Below are positions 56,489 to 63,701 of a stretch of 64,000 bases of DNA, piece after piece. The position numbers and the translations under genes are program-made. The notes beneath the pieces are model-generated. The model saw only the letters and a list, made by a program, of their open reading frames with translations, ran no database searches and was not told the origin of the DNA. Every line of letters starts with the position of its first letter. Position 1 is the first letter of the stretch. The stretch is from Burkholderia sp. WP9 (GTDB lineage Bacteria; Pseudomonadota; Gammaproteobacteria; Burkholderiales; Burkholderiaceae): contig NZ_FNTG01000002.1 of the NCBI RefSeq assembly GCF_900104795.1, positions 2,108,001 to 2,172,000 of the forward strand, in the 5' to 3' direction.

Positions 56489-57718
56489 TCACTGCGCGGT
56501 GTTGCGGGCGGCGGCTCCGATACGCGATGCAACGAGATCCGCGACGAATGCGATAGCGAGTGCTATCGCTCCGCAAGTGAAGATCAACGCGTAATCGTTA
56601 TGCGTGTGCGAGAAAAGGTACGAGTAGCCGTATCCGCCCAGTGCCTGGAAGAGCGCAAAGGCTGTCGTCGCGCGGCTCCACGCGGCGCGCTGTTCGGTGT
56701 GATCGTGCGGCACGAGTTCGTGAATGCGTCCGAGCACGAGCGGCACGACGCCCGGTGTGAAAATGCCCAGAATCACGGTCGATACAGCCAGCGCCACTGC
56801 GCTGCCTGAAAAGGCGAGCAGGGCCACCGCTGCTGCTTGCAGAAGCAGTCCGACGCGGTACGCCTTGCCGAAGCCGATACGATCGGCAACGTTGCCGCAG
56901 ATCACCGGACCGACGATCGCGGCGAGGCCATACAGCACCCAGTAGTCCGCGCCGATTGCAGCGCCACGCCCCAAGCCGCGAGCGACGTAGTCGACGAGCA
57001 GCACCATCGCCGGTACGAGGCCGAGGGCATTCGCCGCGTATTGCGCGTACAGCACGCGCAGCGTCAAGCCGTGCGGGCGCGCCGTGTGATGTGCGCCGGG
57101 CGGCACGACCGCGGCGGGCGGGTTCGTGGAGGGCCAGCCGAACCAGCTCACGGCGGTCAGCACCAATGCCACGATGCCGAGGCCGATCCACGCAGTCTGC
57201 AAGCCGAAGTGGAGCAATTTCGGAATCAACGTGCCGGATGCCGCGATGCCGAGGCCCAGCCCGAGAAAGATCATGCCGCTCACGAAGCCACGGCGCGGCG
57301 CCGGAATATGCGGAAGAATCGAGGTCGCCACCAGCACCATGATCGCGCCACCGGAAATGCCCGACAACAAACGCCACGCAAAGAACCAGCTCACCGAAAG
57401 CGGATACGCGCAGGCGAAGAAGGCGGCGGTCACCACGACCATCAGCAGGCGCAACGCGGTGCGGTTCGAGAGCGCCGATGCAAGCGGCCGGCCGATCAAC
57501 GCGCCGACCAGATAACCGGCGAAGTTCGCCGCGCCGAGCGTAACCGCTTGCGACGAGCTGAACCAGTGCGCCTGGATCAGCGAGGGAATCAACGGCGTGT
57601 AAGCGAAGCGGGCGAGGCCGATGGCGACGAGACTGCCGCACAGTCCGGCGAGCGTTGCAAAGAGCGCGCGGGCGTCGAGTGAGACTGGACTGGCGGACGT
57701 TATCGGTGCAGCGGACAT
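56489..57718 (-). CDS. YbfB/YjiJ family MFS transporter
   Basis: This 409-residue protein has twelve predicted helices, sharing with the protein at 45106-46335 the opening LVAIGLARFAYTPLIPSLIQAHWFSSSQAVTLGAANFAGYLVGALIGRPLASAL and GISGGAIMVLVATSILPHIP. Substrate unknown; the family includes purine-type and drug exporters. It lies 95 bases downstream of the TetR gene on the same strand and may be part of its regulon. Confidence 0.92.
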   Translation of the reverse strand: MSAAPITSASPVSLDARALFATLAGLCGSLVAIGLARFAYTPLIPSLIQAHWFSSSQAVTLGAANFAGYLVGALIGRPLASALSNRTALRLLMVVVTAAFFACAYPLSVSWFFAWRLLSGISGGAIMVLVATSILPHIPAPRRGFVSGMIFLGLGLGIAASGTLIPKLLHFGLQTAWIGLGIVALVLTAVSWFGWPSTNPPAAVVPPGAHHTARPHGLTLRVLYAQYAANALGLVPAMVLLVDYVARGLGRGAAIGADYWVLYGLAAIVGPVICGNVADRIGFGKAYRVGLLLQAAAVALLAFSGSAVALAVSTVILGIFTPGVVPLVLGRIHELVPHDHTEQRAAWSRATTAFALFQALGGYGYSYLFSHTHNDYALIFTCGAIALAIAFVADLVASRIGAAARNTAQ

Positions 57719-57813
57719 GACGGTTCCTTTACCGGTGCGCGCGCTGATGGCGGCGCTGCCGGATGGCGGTGATGAAATCGAAGTGGAGGGTTGCGCCTTG
57801 TCAGGCGCCCGGC

Positions 57814-58428
57814 TCAGACGTTGTTGTCTTGCGCCGGTAGAGCAGGCAAACCGAGCAGCAGCAGAGCCGGCGCTATCGCGCCGATCAGCAGCGCCGGTTG
57901 CGGATCGACCCGCGCGAGGACGCGAACGCCGATCAGCGTGGCCAGCAGGTGCGTTGCGGCGTCGTCGGCGGAAACGACGGCGGTGATCTCACCGCTTTCG
58001 GTGGCCGCGACCATGCGGCGGTAGAAAAACGCCCGGACTTCTGCGAATTCCGTGGCGACGATTTCACGGAATGCTTCGTCGTCCGATGCGGTTTCGATCG
58101 CCGTATTGACCAGCATGCAGCCGCGTTTGCCAGGGTCGGCGAACGTTCGCTCCAGGATCTCATGGAAGAACAGGGTAACGCCCTGAGCCGGCGACACGCT
58201 GCGCTCCAGCCGATTAATGCGCTCGCGCAACGTGTGCTCGAGGTAATGCTCGAGCGCACGCAGATACAGCGCGCGCTTGTCGCCGAATGCGTTGTAGAGG
58301 CTCGGCTGCGTCAGGCCGGTCGATTTGACCAGGTCGCGCGTGGTGGTCGCCTCGTAGCCCTTTGTCCAGAAAGCCGCGCTCGCCGCTTCCAGCACGTCGT
58401 GCTCATCGAATTCACGAGGTCTTGCCAT
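57814..58428 (-). CDS. TetR family regulator
   Basis: The product has 204 residues from ATG 58428. The N-terminal helix-turn-helix (MARPREFDEHDVLEAASAAFWTKGYEATTTRDLVKSTGLTQPSLYNAFGDKRALYLRAL) is typical of TetR/AcuR-type repressors, followed by a helical ligand domain with GKRGCMLVNTAIE. A 19-bp perfect inverted repeat 33 bases upstream is a likely autoregulatory operator. It probably represses the flanking MFS genes in the presence of an electrophile or drug. Confidence 0.93.
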   Translation of the reverse strand: MARPREFDEHDVLEAASAAFWTKGYEATTTRDLVKSTGLTQPSLYNAFGDKRALYLRALEHYLEHTLRERINRLERSVSPAQGVTLFFHEILERTFADPGKRGCMLVNTAIETASDDEAFREIVATEFAEVRAFFYRRMVAATESGEITAVVSADDAATHLLATLIGVRVLARVDPQPALLIGAIAPALLLLGLPALPAQDNNV

Positions 58429-58460
58429 GATGAATGTCCTTCCTGCGTCGCTGACGACTA

Positions 58461-58509
58461 TTCTGTATCGGTCGATATAGAAACGAATTATATATCGACC
58501 GATACAGAA
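58461..58509. promoter_or_regulatory. TetR operator, 19-bp inverted repeat
   Basis: TTCTGTATCGGTCGATATA (58461-58479) and its exact reverse complement (58491-58509) flank an 11-base spacer. Each arm contains the near-palindrome TATCGGTCGATA, so two repressor dimers could bind. It lies between the DHA2 transporter stop and the TetR start. Confidence 0.8.
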
Positions 58510-58535
58510 TGCAAGAAGAAGATGGGGCGGCGTCT

Positions 58536-60173
58536 TTAGAGCACGCTGCGGTGCGGTGGAATGGCGTCTGCGGCTGATTGGCCGTCGGGCGTGAGGTCGC
58601 TTTCCGGATAGCTGATGCGCACGGGGGGCACGAACCACGCGAGGCACAGCCCGATCAGCGCGGCGCCGCCAGCCACCAGAATGCCGATGTGAATCGATTG
58701 CACCAGTGCTTCGCGGGCGGATCTCATCATGGCGTCGCCCGCGTGGCCGGCGCTTACCAGACGATTGATCAACGCGGCCTGTTCCGCGCGATCCACCAGC
58801 AGTTCAGGACTGGCGAAGGATTTGAACCACTGCGTCGCCTGATAGGAGTCGAGCGAGCGATGCACGCCGCGCGAATAGAGATGGCCGAGCAACGCGCCGG
58901 TCATCACGGTGCCGAGCATGCCGCCGAATGTTCTGAGCGATTGAAGCAGCGCGGTGGCCGCGCCGACATGATCCCGCGCGACGATCTGCTGGGAACAAAT
59001 CGTCAGGCTGGTGGCGACCAGGCCGAGGCCGATTCCGCTGATACCCATACACGACATCCACACCAGATGCGGCTCCGTGCCGCGCAAGACGACCACGCTG
59101 AGACAGGCGAGCGCGGATAGCGCAAAACCGACATACATGATGCCGTTCGCGCGATGGATCCGTGTGACGATACGATTGTTGACCACGCTGCCCACCGTCG
59201 TGCCGAGCAGCAGCGGCGTAATCAGCATGCCCGAGTCATGCGCGGACATTGCGTAGCCGCCCTGAAACAGCAGCGGCACGTAAAACACCAGCGAAAACAG
59301 CGCGAAGCCGCCGAGCACCGACATGGCGAAGAGCGCGGAGAGCTTGCGGTCCATGAGCATGTCCACCGGCACGATCGGATAGCCCACGCGCCGCTCCCAT
59401 AGCCACAGAATCAGTCCGCAAGTCGCGCTCACGACGATCAGCACGACGGTCGTGGTGTCGAGACCGCGCCTCGGAAGCAGCTCGATCAGCAGTTGCACTG
59501 CGCCGAACGTGAGCGCGAGCACGAACGCGCCGAGCCAGTCGAGCCGCACGGGACCCTTGCGCCGCAGATGGAGAAGCGGCGGCAGAAAGCGCTGCACGAA
59601 CAGCAGCGACACGAGTCCGACCGGCACGTTGACGAAGAACACCAGCCGCCAGCCGCCATATTGCGTCAACATGCCCCCGAGGGTCGGCCCGATCATGTTG
59701 GCGATGCCGAAGGCGGACGTGACGAACACCAGCCAGCGCAACCGCAGTTTCGGATTGGGGAACAGATCGGCGACAGTGGCGAACACCGTGCCGATCAGAA
59801 TGCCGCCGCCGATCCCTTGCAGGCCGCGCGAAATCACCAATACCAACATGCTGTTGGCGAGTCCGCACAAGACGGAAGCACCGGTGAACAACAGGATCGC
59901 GGCGAGTAGAAAGCGCTTGCGGCCGAACAGATCGCCCAGTCGCCCGAAGATGGGAATCGTGATGACGGAAGCCAGCATGTACGACGTCGCGACCCACGCG
60001 TACAGGTCGAAGCCCTTCAGTTCGGCGACGATGCGCGGCAGGGCGGTGCCGACAATGGTCTGATCCAGCGCCACCAGCATCGCGACGAAGGCGATGCCGA
60101 GCATCGCCAGCAGCGATTCGCGGAACGGCAGCAGTTGCCCGCTCGGAAGCGGCGCGGCGAGCCCGGCGCTCAT
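58536..60173 (-). CDS. DHA2 family MFS drug efflux transporter
   Basis: This 545-residue protein has about fourteen helices. FVAMLVALDQTIVGTALPRIVAELKGFDLYAWVATSYMLASVITIPIFGRLGDLFGRKRFLLAAILLF is the DHA2 (EmrB/QacA) motif, with antiporter motif C around GIANMIGPTLGGMLTQYGGWRLVFFVNVPVG. It exports amphipathic drugs or toxic metabolites across the inner membrane. The DUF3303 gene just upstream (stop 60181) is probably cotranscribed. Confidence 0.94.
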   Translation of the reverse strand: MSAGLAAPLPSGQLLPFRESLLAMLGIAFVAMLVALDQTIVGTALPRIVAELKGFDLYAWVATSYMLASVITIPIFGRLGDLFGRKRFLLAAILLFTGASVLCGLANSMLVLVISRGLQGIGGGILIGTVFATVADLFPNPKLRLRWLVFVTSAFGIANMIGPTLGGMLTQYGGWRLVFFVNVPVGLVSLLFVQRFLPPLLHLRRKGPVRLDWLGAFVLALTFGAVQLLIELLPRRGLDTTTVVLIVVSATCGLILWLWERRVGYPIVPVDMLMDRKLSALFAMSVLGGFALFSLVFYVPLLFQGGYAMSAHDSGMLITPLLLGTTVGSVVNNRIVTRIHRANGIMYVGFALSALACLSVVVLRGTEPHLVWMSCMGISGIGLGLVATSLTICSQQIVARDHVGAATALLQSLRTFGGMLGTVMTGALLGHLYSRGVHRSLDSYQATQWFKSFASPELLVDRAEQAALINRLVSAGHAGDAMMRSAREALVQSIHIGILVAGGAALIGLCLAWFVPPVRISYPESDLTPDGQSAADAIPPHRSVL

Positions 60174-60180
60174 GATGTGC

Positions 60181-60468
60181 TTACTTGTTGCGGGCGGCCA
60201 GATGTCTGCCGAGGGCGGCGCCCAGGTCTTCGTCGGTCATGGCCGGGAAGATGCTCATGGTGAGCAGGTCGCCCCATTCGAGCGCCAGCGCCGAGATGCC
60301 GCGCGTGTCGTCCGCTTCGACGACCGCAAAGCCGTGCAATCCGCCGATAGCGTGCCAACGGCCCAGCAGTTTGATACCGTCCGGCGCCTGGCCGCCGGTC
60401 TTCATGAAGCGTTCGATGACGGAACCCTCGGCAGTAGGTTGACCGGTCCATTGGACGATGAATTTCAT
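60181..60468 (-). CDS. DUF3303 family protein
   Basis: The product has 95 residues from ATG 60468 (GGAGAC upstream). MKFIVQWTG, IKLLGRWHAIGGLHGFAVVEADD and LALEWGDLLTMSIFPAMTDEDLGAAL fit the dimeric ferredoxin-like DUF3303 family. Soluble. It precedes the DHA2 transporter by seven bases and presumably shares its promoter. Confidence 0.88.
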   Translation of the reverse strand: MKFIVQWTGQPTAEGSVIERFMKTGGQAPDGIKLLGRWHAIGGLHGFAVVEADDTRGISALALEWGDLLTMSIFPAMTDEDLGAALGRHLAARNK

Positions 60469-60966
60469 GGGCGTCTCCAATTCGAATTGGCGATGCCGGC
60501 TCGTGGCGCGCTGCCATCGTCGCTGAAGGTCTGCGGTGCGTCGTGGATGCGGCGCGACCGCTTTAGCGCCAACAAGCTGTCCGGATAGTGCGTGCTATTG
60601 GCGGACGGCGAAAAAAACCACGTGGCGTCCTAAGCATCATAGGTGAGCGCACGGCCGGCGGCGTCGCCGCGTGCGGACATTCACCAGGCTAAATGAACAA
60701 GCCCGTTTTTTCACGCCGAAGAAGCGATGCGGGGTGTTTGCGGGCGTGGGTAAGTCGGGCGTCGTCGGGGAGCAACTTGGCGGTGCGTCGCCCGAAAAGA
60801 AATCGGGCGGCTGGCCGGTGTGAATTGCCGGCTGCCGCCCGGGTGTCTTGTGACATGTGCTGAGGTCTCCTCGCACTATCAGTATAGGAAATCTATCCAC
60901 GGCTCGCCGGACGGTGACGGCCTGCCGGCAGTAGTGAGGCCCCCCGGCCCTCGCTACTGCGAGCCG
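60469..60966. other. intergenic region with orphan promoter/leader copy
   Basis: From about 60797 to 60966 this region is a near-identical copy of the 5' leader in front of the peptide gene at 62657-62866, but here no peptide gene follows. Left of 60797 the similarity stops. A long stem-loop at 60916-60968 ends at the stop of the neighbouring peptide gene. Confidence 0.6.
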
Positions 60967-60968
60967 TC
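60916..60968 (-). terminator. long stem-loop after peptide gene, copy 1
   Basis: GACGGC and GCAGTAG arms pair with CTACTGC and GCCGTC across 60916-60968, overlapping the peptide stop. No U-tract. Duplicated at 62999-63051. Confidence 0.5.
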
Positions 60969-61251
60969 AGACGTTGGCGTAGTTAGCGCCCCAGAGCGAA
61001 GGGCTCACGTTCAGGTGCAGCGGCACGAATCCCGCGCCGATCACGCCGACGTTGTTGAGTGCCGCAACGTTGACGTATTGCATCTGGTTGAGGTTCTGGT
61101 TTATCGAGACGTTGACGTTGGCAATGCCGCCAAGGCCGGCAACCGAGGGCAGGCCGGGCACGCTGCTGCCGGTGCCGCCGGCCACCGCCGACATGGCGCG
61201 GCGGTCGAGCTCGCGGGTGCCGGACAGATCGCGAATCATGAGGGATGACAT
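60967..61251 (-). CDS. double-glycine leader peptide, type A copy 1
   Basis: The product has 94 residues. The leader MIRDLSGTRELDRRAMSAVAGG ends in Gly-Gly at residues 25-26, the pattern processed by C39-type peptidase/ABC exporters. The core is rich in Val, Asn, Gly and Ala (NVNVSINQNLNQMQYVNVAALNNVG), with a Trp near the end. The start has GGAG upstream. It is identical to the copy at 63050-63334. It follows the type-B gene at 61340-61618 by 88 bases and is probably cotranscribed with it. Bacteriocin-like, adhesive or signalling roles are possible; no modifying enzyme is visible. Confidence 0.78.
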   Translation of the reverse strand: MSSLMIRDLSGTRELDRRAMSAVAGGTGSSVPGLPSVAGLGGIANVNVSINQNLNQMQYVNVAALNNVGVIGAGFVPLHLNVSPSLWGANYANV

Positions 61252-61339
61252 GGTGCTTCTCCAAAGGTACGCGCAGGACGCGGGTAGTCGGCGGGCGGTG
61301 AAGCGCGCCGGAGAGCCGGGCGCCTCGCCGCGTCACGTC

Positions 61340-61618
61340 TTACACGTGGATGTTGTTGCTCGTGGTGACGTACGGGTTGACCGTCGAGTGGATGCCGGAG
61401 GCGAACGCGACGTTGTTGCCGTTGGCGTTCTGCAGGTTCAGTTCGTTGTTGATCAACTGCGTGGCATCGACCTTCTTGCTGTTGTTCGGGGCGAACACGG
61501 GGCTGAAGTTGAAGTACGACGACGAAGGATAGTAGCCGGTGCCACCGCGCACGGCGCTCATGGCCTTGCTGTCGAGTTGTTCGGTGATGGAGAGGTCTTT
61601 GATGGTCAGCGTGTTCAT
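61340..61618 (-). CDS. double-glycine leader peptide, type B copy 1
   Basis: The product has 92 residues from ATG 61618 (AGGAGA nine bases upstream). The leader TIKDLSITEQLDSKAMSAVRGG ends in Gly-Gly. The core is Asn/Ser/Tyr/Val-rich: YYPSSSYFNFSPVFAPNNSKK, then QLINNELNLQNANGNNVAFASG. It is directly preceded by a -24/-12 promoter (61693-61708). Paralogue at 63423-63701 differs by Asp to Gly in the leader. Likely exported after leader removal. Confidence 0.8.
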   Translation of the reverse strand: MNTLTIKDLSITEQLDSKAMSAVRGGTGYYPSSSYFNFSPVFAPNNSKKVDATQLINNELNLQNANGNNVAFASGIHSTVNPYVTTSNNIHV

Positions 61619-61692
61619 GGTGAATCTCCTGAAGGGAAAGGGCATTGGCCTGGGAAAGGTTGCGAGCAACTTGTCTGCTCGAGTGTCACTAA

Positions 61693-61708
61693 TGCACGGG
61701 CTGTGCCA
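61693..61708 (-). promoter_or_regulatory. sigma-54 promoter of type B gene, copy 1
   Basis: Minus-strand TGGCACAGCCCGTGCA. The invariant GG (-24) and GC (-12) are exactly 12 bases apart, as sigma-54 requires. It lies about 75 bases upstream of ATG 61618. Confidence 0.75.
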
Positions 61709-62068
61709 GTTTTATTCAAGGTTCCTAATAAAGTTGAGGGAGGCTTGCTGCGTAAGGGTTTCGCGTGGCGGTGCGAGGTTGGTAGTGGCGCATCGCGGCA
61801 TCTGGGAGATGAGCGGCTGACGGCGTGCGCCCGACAGACCACGTCATGCTGTTGGATCTCTTACGACACCAGGTGCGGAGAACCCCGCTGCATCGGCGCG
61901 CGCGTGTGCCGACTTCGGGAATGCGAAGTCGCTGGAAACTGTCGAGCGGGAGTTGGAGGCGGAGCGCGCGAAATTCGCGGCAAGGGGGCTTGGCTGTCGC
62001 GCTGTCGTCAGCGCGGATTGCCTGAACGCGATCGGCCGGTAGGCGGGGGCATTGACCCGATCAAACGG

Positions 62069-62107
62069 ACAGGCCCCCTGCGCAACGTGGTCGCGCAGGG
62101 GGCCTGT
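62069..62107 (-). terminator. 15-bp terminator of type C gene
   Basis: ACAGGCCCCCTGCGC (62069-62083) and GCGCAGGGGGCCTGT (62093-62107) are exact complements, 27 bases beyond the stop at 62134. Confidence 0.8.
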
Positions 62108-62133
62108 TTCCAATTGCGGACATCTCGCGCGTC

Positions 62134-62340
62134 CTACAGGTAGGTGCCGCTAATGCGTCCTTCGAAGATGGCGGTGTTGATTCCAAAGTCGTCGACGTGA
62201 GCTTGCGAGCCGCCGTCGACAGTGACGACAACGGAACGACCGCCGCGAACAGCTTTCATCTGTTCGGCGGTCAGCGTCAGTTCGTCATGGGCGAGATCCG
62301 CGGAACGCGGCAGGTCTTTAATGATGAGGGCGGATTTCAT
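62134..62340 (-). CDS. double-glycine leader peptide, type C
   Basis: The 68-residue product has a longer leader: ALIIKDLPRSADLAHDELTLTAEQMKAVRGG, with Gly-Gly at 33-34. The core VVVTVDGGSQAHVDDFGINTAIFEGRISGTYL is beta-prone. ATG 62340 has AGGAG upstream. It is directly preceded by a -24/-12 promoter (62396-62411) and followed by a strong terminator, so it forms its own transcription unit. Confidence 0.8.
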   Translation of the reverse strand: MKSALIIKDLPRSADLAHDELTLTAEQMKAVRGGRSVVVTVDGGSQAHVDDFGINTAIFEGRISGTYL

Positions 62341-62395
62341 GGCATTGCTCCTGAAGTTGGATGGGAGAGCACGGTGCGGTGCTCAGTCCATCATC

Positions 62396-62411
62396 TGCAA
62401 GGGCTATGCCA
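62396..62411 (-). promoter_or_regulatory. sigma-54 promoter of type C gene
   Basis: Minus-strand TGGCATAGCCCTTGCA, with GG and GC 12 bases apart. It is nearly the same sequence as the promoter of the type B genes. Confidence 0.75.
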
Positions 62412-62590
62412 AATTGCGCGCGTTGAGCGAGGAAACCGTATGCGAGGCGTCAACGCAATGCCTGCAGGGGCGAGACGGCATGCGCCTAATCGACATGACG
62501 TCCGGGGACGGTGAAATGGCAAGGAAGTGTTCGGCAAGGCCCGACCAACCGCGTGCGGGCTGTCGGGCAGCAGCGCTCCATCTCCAGCAC

Positions 62591-62622
62591 AAGAAAACGG
62601 CACGCGTGTGTGACGCGTGCCG
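62591..62622 (-). terminator. terminator of type D gene
   Basis: CGGCACGCGT (62598-62607) and ACGCGTGCCG (62613-62622) form a perfect stem. On the minus strand it is followed by TTTTCTT. Confidence 0.8.
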
Positions 62623-62656
62623 CTTCCGTGAATATCGCGCTGAGAGTTCGCGCGGT

Positions 62657-62866
62657 TTAAGGTTTGCGCTGCATGGCCGCGCGTGCGATCGTCTGGTGCG
62701 CCGCGGGGAATCCGGGCGGATACTCGACGACGCGTGCGGAAGCCGGCACCAGCGGCGCGGCCACATTCAGCCGTGCGCCAATACGAGCGCCGCCAACAAT
62801 GGCGGCCATTGCCTGACGATCGAGTTCGACGCTATCGGTGAGGTCCTTGATGATGAGTCTCGCCAT
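62657..62866 (-). CDS. double-glycine leader peptide, type D
   Basis: The product has 69 residues from ATG 62866 (GGAG upstream). The leader RLIIKDLTDSVELDRQAMAAIVGG ends in Gly-Gly. The core is short and Ala/Pro-rich (ARIGARLNVAAPLVPASARVVEYPP) with a basic end. Its own promoter is not obvious; a TATACT hexamer lies upstream. A copy of its leader region, without the gene, is at 60797-60966. Confidence 0.78.
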   Translation of the reverse strand: MARLIIKDLTDSVELDRQAMAAIVGGARIGARLNVAAPLVPASARVVEYPPGFPAAHQTIARAAMQRKP

Positions 62867-63049
62867 GGTGGCTCCAGGAAAGAAGTCGAGCGGCTGGCCG
62901 GTGTGAATTGCCGGCTGCCGCCCGGGTGTCTTGTGACATGTGCTGAGGTCTCCTCGCACTATCAGTATAGGAAATCTATCCACGGCTCGCCGGACGGTGA
63001 CGGCCTGCCGGCAGTAGTGAGGCCCCCCGGCCCTCGCTACTGCGAGCCG

Positions 63050-63334
63050 TCAGACGTTGGCGTAGTTAGCGCCCCAGAGCGAAGGGCTCACGTTCAGGTG
63101 CAGCGGCACGAATCCCGCGCCGATCACGCCGACGTTGTTGAGTGCCGCAACGTTGACGTATTGCATCTGGTTGAGGTTCTGGTTTATCGAGACGTTGACG
63201 TTGGCAATGCCGCCAAGGCCGGCAACCGAGGGCAGGCCGGGCACGCTGCTGCCGGTGCCGCCGGCCACCGCCGACATGGCGCGGCGGTCGAGCTCGCGGG
63301 TGCCGGACAGATCGCGAATCATGAGGGATGACAT
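63050..63334 (-). CDS. double-glycine leader peptide, type A copy 2
   Basis: The 94-residue product is identical in amino-acid sequence to that at 60967-61251, including the leader Gly-Gly and the Asn/Val-rich core. It follows the type B copy at 63423-63701 by 88 bases, so the B-A gene pair was duplicated together. The stem-loop at its end (62999-63051) is also duplicated. Confidence 0.78.
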   Translation of the reverse strand: MSSLMIRDLSGTRELDRRAMSAVAGGTGSSVPGLPSVAGLGGIANVNVSINQNLNQMQYVNVAALNNVGVIGAGFVPLHLNVSPSLWGANYANV

Positions 63335-63422
63335 GGTGCTTCTCCAAAGGTACGCGCAGGACGCGGGTAGTCGGCGGGCGGTGAAGCGCGCCGGAGAGCC
63401 GGGCGCCTCGCCGCGTCACGTC

Positions 63423-63701
63423 TTACACGTGGATGTTGTTGCTCGTGGTGACGTACGGGTTGACCGTCGAGTGGATGCCGGAGGCGAACGCGACGTTGTT
63501 GCCGTTGGCGTTCTGCAGGTTCAGTTCGTTGTTGATCAACTGCGTGGCATCGACCTTCTTGCTGTTGTTCGGGGCGAACACGGGGCTGAAGTTGAAGTAC
63601 GACGACGAAGGATAGTAGCCGGTGCCACCGCGCACGGCGCTCATGGCCTTGCTGCCAAGTTGTTCGGTGATGGAGAGGTCTTTGATGGTCAGCGTGTTCA
63701 T
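63423..63701 (-). CDS. double-glycine leader peptide, type B copy 2
   Basis: The product has 92 residues from ATG 63701. It is identical to the copy at 61340-61618 except that the leader Asp of the conserved ELD/QLD motif is Gly (QLGSKAM). The core is unchanged. If the Asp helps exporter recognition, this copy may be processed less well. It is preceded by a -24/-12 promoter at 63776-63791. Confidence 0.8.
   Translation of the reverse strand: MNTLTIKDLSITEQLGSKAMSAVRGGTGYYPSSSYFNFSPVFAPNNSKKVDATQLINNELNLQNANGNNVAFASGIHSTVNPYVTTSNNIHV

Larger units (their letters stand above)
60797..61871. repeat. duplicated block, copy 1 (about 1.07 kb)
   Basis: This block recurs at about 62880-63954 at a constant offset of 2083 bases with only scattered substitutions. 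It covers the two peptide genes at 60967-61251 and 61340-61618, their -24/-12 promoter and flanks. Boundaries are approximate. Confidence 0.85.
61619..62133. other. region upstream of type B gene
   Basis: The 515 bases hold the -24/-12 promoter at 61693-61708, the right end of the duplicated block, and the terminator of the next peptide gene at 62069-62107. No further gene is supported between 61871 and 62069. Confidence 0.6.
62341..62656. other. intergenic region between peptide genes
   Basis: The 316 bases contain the -24/-12 promoter of the type C gene at 62396-62411 and the terminator of the type D gene at 62591-62622. No further gene is supported. Confidence 0.6.

Noticed and set aside
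61844..62113. Possible extra peptide gene in the array
   Set aside because: Lacks the Gly-Gly leader, runs through the perfect terminator stem and has no ribosome site.
62222..63331. Plus-strand 369-codon frame across the peptide array
   Set aside because: Antisense to several leader-bearing peptides with good ribosome sites; crosses promoters and terminators.
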